From Desulfobacterales bacterium (lineage in GTDB: Bacteria; Desulfobacterota; Desulfobacteria; Desulfobacterales; CAFBRK01), in the NCBI GenBank assembly GCA_021737185.1, contig JAIPEL010000037.1, positions 1 through 35,238 of the forward strand: DNA of 35,238 nt. The letters run 5' to 3'. Below are positions 18,112 through 26,943 of this stretch, one piece after another. The notes beneath the pieces were generated by a model. That model saw nothing but the letters and a program-made list of their open reading frames with translations. It ran no database searches and was not told where the DNA came from. Numbering within the stretch: position 1 is the stretch's first letter; each line of letters begins with the position of its first letter. The position numbers and the translations under genes are program-made.

Positions 18112-18555
18112 CTAGTCTTTCGCTGCCTTACAATTGCTGCAGAGGCCGAAAAAGTCCAGCCGATGGTTCAGAACTGTAAAATCCGTCTCTAATTCGACCT
18201 CTTTCTTCATTTCATCCAGGCTGTCCAGGTCGGGATCGACGATTTTTTTACACTTGATGCAGATGACGTGTGGATGGGGATAAGGCTTGTTTCCATCATA
18301 TCGGTTGCTCCCGTCAGGGAACCCCAGCTCCAGCACTTCGCCAAGAGACTTAATCAATACGATATTTCTGTATACAGTGGCCAGACTCATGGTCGGAAAG
18401 TCTTTTGCGATCTGGCTGTGGATATTTTCGACACTGGGATGGCCTTCGCTTCTAGCAAGAATTTTAACGATCGCCAGCCGCTGAGGCGTTATCTTATGGC
18501 CACTATCCCGTAATTTTTGAATGATGGTTTCATATCTGTTTTCTTGATCTGTCAT
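18112..18555 (-). CDS. perR: Fur-family peroxide-responsive repressor (PerR type)
   Basis: A 147-residue Fur-family regulator. The winged helix is in residues 10-75 (ITPQRLAIVKILARSEGHPSVENIH, TMSLATVYRNIVLI). Regulatory metal ligands align with B. subtilis PerR: H39, D87 (NRYDGNK), H94, H96 and D107; the aspartate in NRYD, rather than the glutamate of Fur, is the usual PerR mark, since the site oxidises its own histidines with peroxide. The structural zinc site is C99, C102 (CIKCKKIVD) and C139, C142 (CSNCKAA). katG directly downstream, an AT palindrome before each gene, and the general role of PerR all support control of katG and autoregulation. Start: ATG with GAGGTTTCAG upstream. Confidence 0.88.
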   Translation of the reverse strand: MTDQENRYETIIQKLRDSGHKITPQRLAIVKILARSEGHPSVENIHSQIAKDFPTMSLATVYRNIVLIKSLGEVLELGFPDGSNRYDGNKPYPHPHVICIKCKKIVDPDLDSLDEMKKEVELETDFTVLNHRLDFFGLCSNCKAAKD

Positions 18556-18573
18556 CTGAAACCTCTTTTTTCA

Positions 18574-18589
18574 AATAATAAGGATTATT
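18574..18589 (-). promoter_or_regulatory. PerR-box-like operator before perR
   Basis: AATAAT-AAGG-ATTATT, a perfect 6-bp inverted repeat in an AT-rich stretch 19 bases upstream of the perR start, consistent with autoregulation. Half-sites resemble those before katG. Confidence 0.55.
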
Positions 18590-18755
18590 AAATAAGATTA
18601 ATTTGCTTTTTTGTCAACGCCTATTTCAACCGTTCACATCGGATGAAGGAAGTATGAGCAAAAACAGGATGATAGAAATAATCGATCAAGAAAAAAAGAG
18701 AGCCGCTATCTCTGGCAACCCCCCCCGTGGATATAAAAATTATCGTGCCGAAGCC

Positions 18756-19106
<351 letters not shown>

Positions 19107-19243
19107 GTCACCTCCTATATAAATATTACAGCCGCTAAATATTTCCAGCGATCCGATGTGGCAGCTGGGCGGATCTTTTTTGAACGAAACTTCGGATTTT
19201 CAGCGCCTCAATCCTGCCAGGAAGACTGAGTAGAAGCCAGTTA

Positions 19244-19571
19244 TCAATAAGCGTCATTTTGTACGACCCGGCTGCATAATCGCATATTTGTTGTAGAGGA
19301 GGCAATTTTTGAAATGTCCCTTCCGAGCAGACGGGCTGAGGTCAGCTCGTAATCGTAGTCGCCGGCCTCGACCAGGTCAGGCGCTTCTTCAAACAAAGGA
19401 TCCAGGTTTCGGAGCCAAACCGTGTGCAGATTCGAGAAGAAGGTCCCGGGCCGTCGCCCCGACGATAAAAAAGGGGATCTGCTGCCGTGAAGCGACCCGT
19501 TGAATCTCTCCAAGAACAGAAACAACCCGAGGGTCATTCTTCCCGGACAAGTCCAGCAAGGTACTTGTCAT
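19244..19571 (-). pseudogene. AbiEii/AbiGii-type nucleotidyltransferase toxin remnant
   Basis: Begins MTSTLLDLSGKNDPRVVSVL and contains IPFFIVGATARDLLLESAHGL, the opening of AbiEii-like toxins, which transfer nucleotides in type IV toxin-antitoxin or abortive-infection systems. The frame then breaks; a different frame resumes with FEEAPDLVEAGDYDYELTSARLLGRDI, typical of the C-terminal part. The central region with the DxD active site is missing. Thus there is an internal deletion plus frameshift and no activity is expected. The ATG overlaps the end of its presumed partner gene. Confidence 0.68.
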
Positions 19572-19641
19572 AGAGGCCGGTAGCATTCCGAAAGGCCTCT
19601 ATGTCTTTTATGGCGGCTGTTTTCTCGGCGGCATTCAATTT
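19534..19641 (-). pseudogene. C-terminal remnant of the AbiEii partner gene
   Basis: The frame KLNAAEKTAAIKDIEAFRNATGLYDKYLAGLVREE then TGA overlaps the start of the toxin remnant by 38 bases in another frame, the gene order expected for a partner or antitoxin protein upstream of the toxin. The N-terminal part is not recognisable beyond it. Family assignment rests on position. Confidence 0.4.
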
Positions 19642-19735
19642 ATATTCATGTTCATTGTTTGTGGACAGTGAACATTGAGTAGCCTTTATCCGAGGCGGCA
19701 AAACGTGTAAGATGCGTCTCTCGAAAGGGGGCAAG

Positions 19736-19918
19736 ATGCGTGGCGACCAGATTTACAGACAGTGGCGGATTCTCCGGCACCTGGAATCGAGCCGGGTCCC
19801 TGCACCTGGGCCAGGACCTTTTCCGGATCCTGAGGGAACCGAGTTTTTCGGATCCATAAATCGATGTCGGGCAGATATTGTTCCATATTTTGTTGATTTA
19901 GGTTTATATAGGGGGTAA
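19736..19918 (+). pseudogene. N-terminal fragment of a WYL-type transcription regulator
   Basis: ATG with AAAGGGGG upstream starts MRGDQIYRQWRILRHLESSR, which resembles the first helix of WYL-domain regulators (RGDQLARQWRILRLLE). After 20 residues the sequence turns into proline/glycine-rich material and stops at a TAG, so only the beginning remains. Confidence 0.5.
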
Positions 19919-19963
19919 TATGCCCCATATTATAAACAAACAAATAAAATATGGGGCAATATT
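19917..19963 (+). promoter_or_regulatory. long hairpin/operator abutting the nucleotidyltransferase start
   Basis: AATATGCCCCATATT and AATATGGGGCAATATT form a 14-bp stem with one small bulge and a 16-base A-rich loop, ending one base before the GTG start. With no ribosome-binding site present, it is either a protein-binding operator or a structure that controls translation. Confidence 0.55.
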
Positions 19964-21028
19964 GTGGTCATCGAAGGCATCCTCGAAGAAAACCGTGAGC
20001 TGTACCGGGGCCAATACGACGAAGTGATCGGAAGGCTTTTACACATCCCAAAAGGGTCCCTGCGGACCAGGGAAGTAAATCATGCGAAGTACTGGTACCT
20101 GCGGCGGCATGTTCCCGGAAAAGGCTACGAGGACGTCTATGTCGGACCGGCAGGAGATCGCGCCGCAGAAGCGTTTGTTTCGTTCGTCCAGGAAAGAAAG
20201 AAGCGCCTCGAGGAACGTGACGCGATCAAACGGTCGTTGAAGGCACTGGGGGTGACGAAGGTGGATTTGCAGGAAAAAGGATACCACCGGATGTTTGCTT
20301 CCCTGTTGGACGCGTTCGGCAGTGTCGGCCTGTGGGAAGAGGGGCTGATGCTCATCGGCTCCTGGTGCTTCAATGTCTACGTGCAGGTCTTCGGGGTGGA
20401 GTTTTACCCCCTTCGCACCATGGATTTTGACTTCGGCCTCCGGATTCCCTACAGGGGCGGCAAGGCCGACGTCGACAAGCTGCTACGCGACCTGGGTTTT
20501 ACGGCAAAGGTCGATCCCGGCCACGGCAAGATCGACTACGTGCTGCCCGGGGTAGGGATGGTGGAGGTGTTCATCGACCGCGACCAGGCCGACAAGGAGC
20601 AGGTTGAAAGGCTGAAGCGAGACCTTTGCCTTCGGCCGGCGGCGGTCTCCTATCTTCGGATTCTGACGGACCATCCGGTGACCACAAAGGTCCACGGGGT
20701 TCACAAGGCGATTACGCTTCCGTCCATGCCGGCTTTTTTCGTCCATCGCCTCGTCACCGCCCGGTTCGGCGAATACCGCGACCCGGCCTTTCACGCCGGA
20801 AAGATCCGAAGGGATTACAAGCAGGCCGCCCTGGTGGCCAAGAAGATCGAGGCGGATGTCGATCTGAAGAAAGAACTTGAAGCGATCATCGCCGGACTGC
20901 CCAACGGCCTGTACAAAAAGATACGCGAGGCCTCCGAAGGAGCAGTTGAATTCGTCAAATCTCCGGATCTCACGGAGGAGAATGTGATCCAGATTCAGCT
21001 GATGGCGCTTGCAAAGGGAAACTTATAA
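19964..21028 (+). CDS. GSU2403-like nucleotidyltransferase-fold protein
   Basis: A 354-residue protein of the nucleotidyltransferase-fold group (GSU2403 family, PF12281-like). Residues 10-65 (ENRELYRGQYDEVIGRLLHIPKGSLRTREVNHAKYWYLRRHVPGKGYEDVYVG) are the family opening; the active-site pair is GS at 132-133 (LIGSWCFNVYV) and D154, D156 in RTMDFDFG. The substrate is unknown. The start is GTG, preceded directly by a hairpin instead of a ribosome-binding site; leaderless translation is possible. The 3' quarter is duplicated as a frameshifted remnant at 26944-27133. Neighbouring remnants of an AbiEii-like toxin, also a nucleotidyltransferase, suggest a defence or toxin-antitoxin-rich locus, but that is not proof of such a role. 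Confidence 0.75.
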   Translation: MVIEGILEENRELYRGQYDEVIGRLLHIPKGSLRTREVNHAKYWYLRRHVPGKGYEDVYVGPAGDRAAEAFVSFVQERKKRLEERDAIKRSLKALGVTKVDLQEKGYHRMFASLLDAFGSVGLWEEGLMLIGSWCFNVYVQVFGVEFYPLRTMDFDFGLRIPYRGGKADVDKLLRDLGFTAKVDPGHGKIDYVLPGVGMVEVFIDRDQADKEQVERLKRDLCLRPAAVSYLRILTDHPVTTKVHGVHKAITLPSMPAFFVHRLVTARFGEYRDPAFHAGKIRRDYKQAALVAKKIEADVDLKKELEAIIAGLPNGLYKKIREASEGAVEFVKSPDLTEENVIQIQLMALAKGNL

Positions 21029-21124
21029 AGAAATGAACTCGGCGGTTGCGAATGCCGACTGGTGATGATCCAGAATTCCTGAAATGCCCCTAAAACGAAA
21101 ATTGTATAAAATCTGCTGAGAAAA

Positions 21125-22387
21125 ATGATCAAGTTTATCCATGCCGCCGATGTTCACATTGACAGCCCGCTGCACAGACTCGAGGATTATGAGGGCGCTC
21201 CGGTGGATGAGTTTCGCAAAGCAGCCCGGCGGGCCTTTGAGAACATGGTTCAGCTGGCTGTGAGTGAGAAAGTCGCTTTTATGCTGATTGCCGGTGATTT
21301 ATATGACGGTGATTGGAAGGACTATAACACGGGTCTTTTTTTGGCACGACAGATGAGCCGCCTCGACCAGGCCGGCATTCCGGTGTTCATCATCGCCGGC
21401 AACCATGACGCAGCAAGTCAAATCACCAAGAAGCTGCGCTTTCCCGAAAATGTCCGCATGTTTCCCGCAGACAGGTCTTCCACCTTTCAGCTGGAAGACC
21501 TTCAGGTAGCCGTCCACGGCCAGAGTTTTTCATCCCCTGCGGTTAAAAAAAACCTGGCAAAAGATTATCCGGATCCGGTTTCCGGATTTTTCAATATCGG
21601 GCTTCTTCATACCTGCGCAAACGGCCGCGAGGGGCACGAACCCTATGCGCCCTGCACGGTGGAGGATTTGAGCAGCAAGGGCTATGACTATTGGGCACTG
21701 GGCCACGTTCACCAATACGAGGTTTTGTCCCAGGATCCCCCTGTCGTGTTCTCCGGCAATATCCAGGGGCGTCATATCCGCGAGACAGGAACCAAGGGAT
21801 GCGTGGTTGTCGATGTAGACGATGCCGGCCGCAGCGAACTGACCTTCACGCCGGTGGATGTCTTACGCTGGGCGAGGGCGGACGTGAATGCAGCAGGTGC
21901 CGAAGATCCCTACCGGGTTGTCGACCTCATCCGCTCCGAGCTGGAAAAACTGCTCGAAAAAAACGATGGCATCCCTTTGGCCGTTCGGGTCTTTGTTGCC
22001 GGAGAAACGAAAGCCCACAGCGACCTTTTGGCGGATCCGGAACGATGGACCACGGAGATCCGTTCGGTCGCGGGCGAGGTCGGCGTCAACCGGATATGGG
22101 TGGAAAAGATCCGGATCGAAACCGAGCCGCCCCTTGCAGGCCGCCCCCTGCACAAAACAGGGGCCATTGGAGAACTCCTCGAGCTGATCGAACAGCTTGC
22201 AGAAGACCCATCTGCCCGCCAAGAGCTTTCCGCCGAACTTGCCGACCTGGATCAAAAACTGCCCCGCGAGATCAAAGATGGCCCCGACGGGCTGCACTTC
22301 GATGATCCCGATTGGACGGCAGACCTGCTGGCCAAGGTCCAGCCCATGCTGATCCGGCGCCTTCTGCGAAGGGCGGGCGCCGAATGA
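21125..22387 (+). CDS. YhaO/SbcD-like metallophosphoesterase (DNA repair exonuclease)
   Basis: A 420-residue calcineurin-like phosphoesterase. Metal-binding blocks are in order: HAADVHIDSP, AGDLYDGDWKDY, IIAGNHDAAS, GLLHTC and ALGHVHQYEVL, as in SbcD/Mre11 nucleases, which with Mn cut DNA ends or hairpins. The C-terminal 150 residues (VVDLIRSELEKLLEK..., GRPLHKTGAIGELLELIEQL) match the YhaO branch. TGTATAAAAT sits 15 bases before the ATG and may be the promoter's -10; the ribosome-binding site TGAGAAAA is weak. The stop overlaps the next gene by ATGA, so it works with the following YhaN-like ATPase, parallel to SbcCD. Confidence 0.88.
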   Translation: MIKFIHAADVHIDSPLHRLEDYEGAPVDEFRKAARRAFENMVQLAVSEKVAFMLIAGDLYDGDWKDYNTGLFLARQMSRLDQAGIPVFIIAGNHDAASQITKKLRFPENVRMFPADRSSTFQLEDLQVAVHGQSFSSPAVKKNLAKDYPDPVSGFFNIGLLHTCANGREGHEPYAPCTVEDLSSKGYDYWALGHVHQYEVLSQDPPVVFSGNIQGRHIRETGTKGCVVVDVDDAGRSELTFTPVDVLRWARADVNAAGAEDPYRVVDLIRSELEKLLEKNDGIPLAVRVFVAGETKAHSDLLADPERWTTEIRSVAGEVGVNRIWVEKIRIETEPPLAGRPLHKTGAIGELLELIEQLAEDPSARQELSAELADLDQKLPREIKDGPDGLHFDDPDWTADLLAKVQPMLIRRLLRRAGAE

Positions 22388-25300
22388 GAATCGACGCCCT
22401 GCAGCTGATCGCCTTCGGCCCTTTTACGGACAGCATTCTCGATCTGAGCAAAGGACGCGAAGGTCTTCACGTGGTGTACGGGCAAAACGAGGCCGGCAAA
22501 AGCTCCGCCCTGCGGGCCTTGCGAAATCTGCTCTACGGCATTCCGGTGCGCTCCAACGACAATTTCCTTCATCCCTATCCACAGATGCGAATCGGGGCTG
22601 TCCTGAAGACCGGCAGCGGAAAGACACTCGAGATTATTCGCCGGAAGGGCAGGGTCGGGACTCTTCGCGACGCCCAAGACGACGCAATTGTTGAGGAGGC
22701 CGCACTTCAGCAGTTCCTCATGGGTGTCGACGCAGATCTTTTTGCCACCATGTTTGGCATCAGCCACGAGGATCTGGTCAAGGGCGGCAGGGACATCATC
22801 CAGGGCGGCGGGGATGTCGGCCGCCTCATCTTTTCGGCCGGTTCGGGCATTGCCAACCTTCGTGAAATCCAAACAGAGCTTGAGAGCCAGGCGGCGGCTC
22901 TTTTCCTTCCCCGCGGCCAGCGTGCCATCAACGAGCATTTGAAATTGCTGAAAGACAGCCAGAAAGAACTCCGAGAATCGCTGCTTACCGGCCAGGACTG
23001 GGTGAACCTCAACGAGGCGCTGCAAAGCGCAAAAACCCGAAAGAAGTCGGTCGATGCAGAGCTGGCCGAACGCCAAAAAGAACGCAATCGGTTTAAGCGC
23101 GTCGGCGAGGCCTTGCCCCTGATCGCCCGGCGCGCGGAGCTGATCGAGGAACTGGGCGAGTATGCCGGTGCCGTTTTGCTTTCGCCTGAATTTGCCGAAA
23201 AGCGTCGAGAGCTCAATGCCGAGCAGGTCGGCGCTGCCGGCCGCCGAAAGCAGGCAGGGCAAAACATCGAAGACTACCGGCGGGACATCGCCGAACTGGC
23301 ACCCGAACCGGCCCTGCTGGAAAACACCGGGGCAATCGAGGAATTTCACCGAGAGCTGGGCAGTCAGCGCAAGGCGGCTAAAGACAGGATCGAATTGGTT
23401 GTCCGCCGGAAAACCTGCCTGGGAGAAGCACGCGCAATTCTGTGCAGCCTGCGCGACGACCTGAGCCTGGAGCAGGCGGAAACCCTTCGCATCCATAAAA
23501 CCGAAGCAGTCCGGATACAGAAACTGGGTACGCTATTCGAGCGGATCCACGCCCGCATGGAGGAAAGCCGCGACAGGCTTCCTGAGATTGTGCGGGAAAT
23601 CGCCGGAACCGAAGAAGAACTTGCCAGCCTGCCCGAAACCCGTGATATCGAGGAGCTGCAAAACTCCCTTGCCGAAGCCATTGAGCTGAGGACAATCGAA
23701 AAGCAGCTTTTCACCGAAACGGCGGAAATCAAGGCTTTCGAAAAGGCGGTTTCAATAGAGCAAAAAAAGCTGGGGTTCGAGACGCATCCTGCCGAAGACC
23801 TGGAACGCTTGCCGGTGCCGTCGCTCGAGACCGTCGGCGTGTTCGAGACGGACATGGCCGACGCGGCAAGTCGGATGAAAGACATCGAAAACGAAATCCG
23901 AAAAGCAAAAGCGGGGCTTGCCGAAACAGACCGTCAGATCGAAGCCGATCGCCTCCAACAGGAGGTACCCACGGAGGGCGACCTGCAGCAGGCGCGAGCT
24001 CTGCGTGATCAGGGCTGGCAGTTGATTGCAGGAATACTAGCAGACAAAGCGCCTTCCGAGGATGAGATCCGGGCGTTTCTGGACAATATGCAAGGGGCCC
24101 AAACCCTGGCAGCGGCTTTCCAAGAAGCGCTCACTGACGCCGATGCGGTGTCCGATCGGCTTCGGCGCGAAGCGGACCGGGTCGTTGCCAAGGCCCGCCT
24201 TCTGGCCGACCAGGCAGCATACCGGAAGGAGATCGACCAGGCTGAAAAAGAACGCCGGGATGCCGCCAAGCGTCGTGAGACCCTGGACACCCAATGGAAT
24301 GACCTGTGGAAACCAAGCGGTGTATCTCCCCGCACACCGCGGGAAATGGCTCAGTGGATTCGTGATTTTCAGGCGCTGGCGTCGCGGATAGGCGAGCTTC
24401 GGATCCGCCGGAAAAAGGCCGATGCGTCGAGAGAACAGATCAGCGCGCAGCGGCAAAAACTCGTCGACTGCCTGAAAGCACTGGGTGAGCCGGAACCTGC
24501 TGGCGGGTTGTCGTTTTCAGGTCTTGTAAAGCGCGCCGAGGCATTGATCCAGAAAGAGCAGGAAAATTTACAGCGCCGAAATCAACTCGAGCGCGACAAA
24601 AAGCGGAAGGAAAAAGAGCGCAGTGCGGCAAAGGAGCGCCTCGCATCCACCGAAGCTGAGCTGAAGCAATGGCAGGGCCGGTGGCAGGAGGCCGTCGCCC
24701 CCATCGGTTTGAAAGCGGAGGCGCTTCCCGAGGAGGCGACCGCCTTTATGGAAGAACTCAAGGACCTGTTCGACAAGATCAAGGAGGCAGGCATCCTCCA
24801 GAGCCGAATCGAGGGAATCGACAGGGACGCCGACAGGTTTGCCGAAAAGGTGGAAAATCTCGTCCGTGTGGTTGCACCAGACCTTTCAGGACGCTCGTCC
24901 GAAGAAGCTGCAATGGACCTGCACCAAAGGCTCAAAAAGGCTGTGGAAGCCTCGACCCGAAAAGAGACTCTTCAAAAACAGCTGGAACAGGAAAAGAAGC
25001 GTTACGCCAAGGCCGAGGACGACATCTCCCGCATCGAAACCGAACTGGATGTTCTGTGCAAAGAGGCGCGGTGTGAAAATCCCGACCAGCTGGTGGAGGC
25101 CGAAAAGCGTTCGGATCGTCGCCGGCAGATAGAATCCGAATTAAAGGCTACAGACGAGCAGCTGCGGCATCTGTCGGCCGGCGCTACGGTTGAGGTCTTT
25201 GTCGCGGAGGCCGTAGAGATTGATCCCGATTCCATTGCCGGCCGCATCGAAAGATTGGAAGAATCGATCGAAGCACTCGAAGAAGAAAGGTCGAATCTGG

Positions 25301-25905
25301 ACAAGGAAATCGGCGTTTACGACCATGAACTGAAAAAGATGGACGGCACGAGCCGTGCGGCGGCACTGGCCGAAGACATCCAGACGATTCTTGGCAGCAT
25401 CGAGCGCCATGCCGAACAATACGCCCGGCTCAAAATCGCCGCCAAGGTGCTTTCCATGGCCATCGAGCGGTACAGCGAAAAAAGCCAGGGGCCGATTTTA
25501 AAGCGCGCATCGGAGCTCTTTTGCCGGATTACGCACGGCTCCTTTGAGGGCCTGCGGGCAGACCTGGACGAAAACGGCCAGCCGGTGATCGTGGGTTCGC
25601 GCCCCGGGAGCAGGGAATTCGTCGCCGTGGAGGCAATGAGCGACGGCACGGCCGATCAGCTCTACCTGGCGCTTCGTCTGGCGGGCCTGGAGATGTACCT
25701 TGAAAAGAACGAACCGCTGCCCTTTGTCGTCGACGACATCCTGATCATGTTCGACGACATTCGCGCCGCCGCCACCTTGGAGGTCCTGGCCGAACTTTCC
25801 AAAAGAACCCAGGTGATTTTTTTCACCCATCACCGCCACCTGGTCGATTTGGCGGAGCGGAATATCGATTCGGCCGCGCTGGTAACCCATACCCTGGAGC
25901 GGTGA
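22384..25905 (+). CDS. YhaN/SbcC-like SMC-family ATPase
   Basis: A 1173-residue protein of the Rad50/SbcC type. N-terminal Walker A is GQNEAGKSS (residues 33-41) in VYGQNEAGKSSALRALRNLLYG, followed by VKGGRDIIQGGGDVGRLIFSAGSG, a block typical of YhaN. From about residue 190 to 1000 there are long charged coiled-coil stretches (KQLEQEKKRYAKAEDDISRIETELD). No central CxxC zinc hook is evident, which separates YhaN from SbcC. The C-terminal half-site has the signature AMSDGTADQLYLALRLAGLE and Walker B LPFVVDDILIMFDD followed by the switch histidine in FFTHHRHL. The start overlaps the nuclease gene stop (ATGA). Expected role: ATP-driven partner of the upstream nuclease in processing DNA ends. Confidence 0.9.
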   Translation: MRIDALQLIAFGPFTDSILDLSKGREGLHVVYGQNEAGKSSALRALRNLLYGIPVRSNDNFLHPYPQMRIGAVLKTGSGKTLEIIRRKGRVGTLRDAQDDAIVEEAALQQFLMGVDADLFATMFGISHEDLVKGGRDIIQGGGDVGRLIFSAGSGIANLREIQTELESQAAALFLPRGQRAINEHLKLLKDSQKELRESLLTGQDWVNLNEALQSAKTRKKSVDAELAERQKERNRFKRVGEALPLIARRAELIEELGEYAGAVLLSPEFAEKRRELNAEQVGAAGRRKQAGQNIEDYRRDIAELAPEPALLENTGAIEEFHRELGSQRKAAKDRIELVVRRKTCLGEARAILCSLRDDLSLEQAETLRIHKTEAVRIQKLGTLFERIHARMEESRDRLPEIVREIAGTEEELASLPETRDIEELQNSLAEAIELRTIEKQLFTETAEIKAFEKAVSIEQKKLGFETHPAEDLERLPVPSLETVGVFETDMADAASRMKDIENEIRKAKAGLAETDRQIEADRLQQEVPTEGDLQQARALRDQGWQLIAGILADKAPSEDEIRAFLDNMQGAQTLAAAFQEALTDADAVSDRLRREADRVVAKARLLADQAAYRKEIDQAEKERRDAAKRRETLDTQWNDLWKPSGVSPRTPREMAQWIRDFQALASRIGELRIRRKKADASREQISAQRQKLVDCLKALGEPEPAGGLSFSGLVKRAEALIQKEQENLQRRNQLERDKKRKEKERSAAKERLASTEAELKQWQGRWQEAVAPIGLKAEALPEEATAFMEELKDLFDKIKEAGILQSRIEGIDRDADRFAEKVENLVRVVAPDLSGRSSEEAAMDLHQRLKKAVEASTRKETLQKQLEQEKKRYAKAEDDISRIETELDVLCKEARCENPDQLVEAEKRSDRRRQIESELKATDEQLRHLSAGATVEVFVAEAVEIDPDSIAGRIERLEESIEALEEERSNLDKEIGVYDHELKKMDGTSRAAALAEDIQTILGSIERHAEQYARLKIAAKVLSMAIERYSEKSQGPILKRASELFCRITHGSFEGLRADLDENGQPVIVGSRPGSREFVAVEAMSDGTADQLYLALRLAGLEMYLEKNEPLPFVVDDILIMFDDIRAAATLEVLAELSKRTQVIFFTHHRHLVDLAERNIDSAALVTHTLER

Positions 25906-26001
25906 CGGGCGAGGGGACCTTATCTAAGGCGAAGGCGGGTCGTTTTTCGTCCTTGCCCTGAGCGAGGCGAAGATGAGTCGAGGGGTGTCCTCTGGTTTTT
26001 C

Positions 26002-26104
26002 AGACATCGGACCTCGGACATCGGACATCTGGCAGTTCCGACCTAGGACATCGGATATCCGATTGAACCCCGAATCCCGAACCTTGAACCCTGAACCTTG
26101 AGCC
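26002..26104. repeat. degenerate GGACATCGGAC / GAACCTTGAACCC repeat tract
   Basis: About 100 bases of imperfect CATCGGACxTCGGA units pass into GAATCCCGAACCTTGAACCCTGAACC units, ending at the next gene's start codon. The first unit type recurs at 27168-27301. Confidence 0.7.
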
Positions 26105-26107
26105 CTC

Positions 26108-26749
26108 ATGTCCGTCTTTTCGAAAACGAAGCTTTTGCTGGTCAAAGCCGCCTGGCAAGCGATATCGAAACGGGTTTCCTATGATGTCGGCAATCGGGCC
26201 CTGCGGCTCCACCACGACCTTGTCGCACTGGCCGCCCGCCGGGCGATGAAAAAGGCCGAAGAGATCGAAGACGCCGGCATCGAGGCAAAAGACGGACGTT
26301 ACCTGGTGAAACTGAAGACGGCAAACGGCGTCAAAGCAGACATCCCGATGATCCCGAAGCAGCTCGTGCTCGGAAAAGACCGGGTGAAAGTGGTCATCGA
26401 ACTTCCGGAAGGCATCCGGGTGGCCCACGAAAAGGCCGTGTTGTCGTACATGGTCCGGTTCACGGACAAGGTGTTTCATTTCTCCGGCTCCCGGCTGGGC
26501 GGGATGCAAGACATCGACTACGATGGAAAGAAGAACCTGACCTACACCCGCCGGATCGAGGATTTTCCCCTGGCGCGCGTCTACAGCAAATACGTAAAGG
26601 AGGGGACGGTCCTGCCCATTGAAATTGCGCCCGACCACCTGGTGCTGGATCTGTCTCAGATGTTCCCGAAAGGCGTTCGCATCGACCTGAAGAAAATCCT
26701 GTCGGTAAAGAACCTTTTCCCTGCGGGCAAAAAAGGGGAACGAAATTGA
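26108..26749 (+). CDS. hypothetical protein, 213 residues
   Basis: I do not recognise a family. The protein is basic, begins with a helix-rich part (KLLLVKAAWQAISKRVSYDVGNRALRLHHDLVALAARRAMKKAEE) and continues with beta-like alternation (LVKLKTANGVKADIPMIPKQL, VKVVIELPEGIRVAHEKAVLSYMVRFTDKVFHFSGSRLGG). There is no signal peptide or metal motif. The start lacks a ribosome-binding site because repeat sequence runs right up to the ATG, so the original 5' end may have been altered. A second copy of its C-terminal LDLSQMFPKGVRIDLKK stretch survives at 12996-13097. Its TGA overlaps the ATG of a following gene that was cut short by a repeat element. Confidence 0.55.
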   Translation: MSVFSKTKLLLVKAAWQAISKRVSYDVGNRALRLHHDLVALAARRAMKKAEEIEDAGIEAKDGRYLVKLKTANGVKADIPMIPKQLVLGKDRVKVVIELPEGIRVAHEKAVLSYMVRFTDKVFHFSGSRLGGMQDIDYDGKKNLTYTRRIEDFPLARVYSKYVKEGTVLPIEIAPDHLVLDLSQMFPKGVRIDLKKILSVKNLFPAGKKGERN

Positions 26750-26808
26750 TGACAATCGACGAAATCCTGGAAGGCTTTCGCCGATTCCGGGGAAAATACG
26801 AGCGCTAG
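26749..26808 (+). pseudogene. start of a gene truncated by a repeat element (possibly carbonic anhydrase)
   Basis: The TGATG overlap with the previous gene starts MTIDEILEGFRRFRGKYER, then TAG immediately at the border of the 87-bp inverted-repeat element. LLEGxRRFxxxYF is the usual opening of beta-carbonic anhydrases, so this may be its N-terminus, but 19 residues are too few to be certain. Confidence 0.45.
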
Positions 26809-26895
26809 AGCGCTTGTCAAAATAACGTTCCGATAGCAAGGGTTGAGCTTGGTTGAGCGCATCGATTCAGCTTTATAAGCCGCACCCCAAGCGCT
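26809..26895. mobile_element. 87-bp MITE-like inverted-repeat element, copy A
   Basis: Ends AGCGCTTG and CAAGCGCT are exact inverted repeats. The inside (TCAAAATAACGTTCCGATAG, GATTCAG, TTATAAGCCGCACCCC) is shared with copies at 33989 and 34177, with about ten differences, mainly in the middle. It is too short to code for protein. The element begins directly where the preceding gene stops matching a plausible protein. Confidence 0.72.
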
Positions 26896-26899
26896 AAAG

Positions 26900-26941
26900 C
26901 GTCATGACGGACCCCGGACTCGATCCGGGGCGGGAATGACG
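26900..26941. repeat. palindromic repeat (CGTCAT...ATGACG)
   Basis: CGTCAT and ATGACG enclose ACCCCGG/CCGGGG arms. It is a short relative of the 124-bp palindrome at 29484-29607, which has the same ends. This type resembles the 'VIPAKAGIQ' palindromic elements widespread in bacteria. Confidence 0.6.
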
Positions 26942-26943
26942 AA

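Noticed and set aside
22252..23496. 414-codon minus frame within the YhaN gene
   Set aside because: Shadow of a coiled-coil gene; cysteine- and glutamine-rich artefact.
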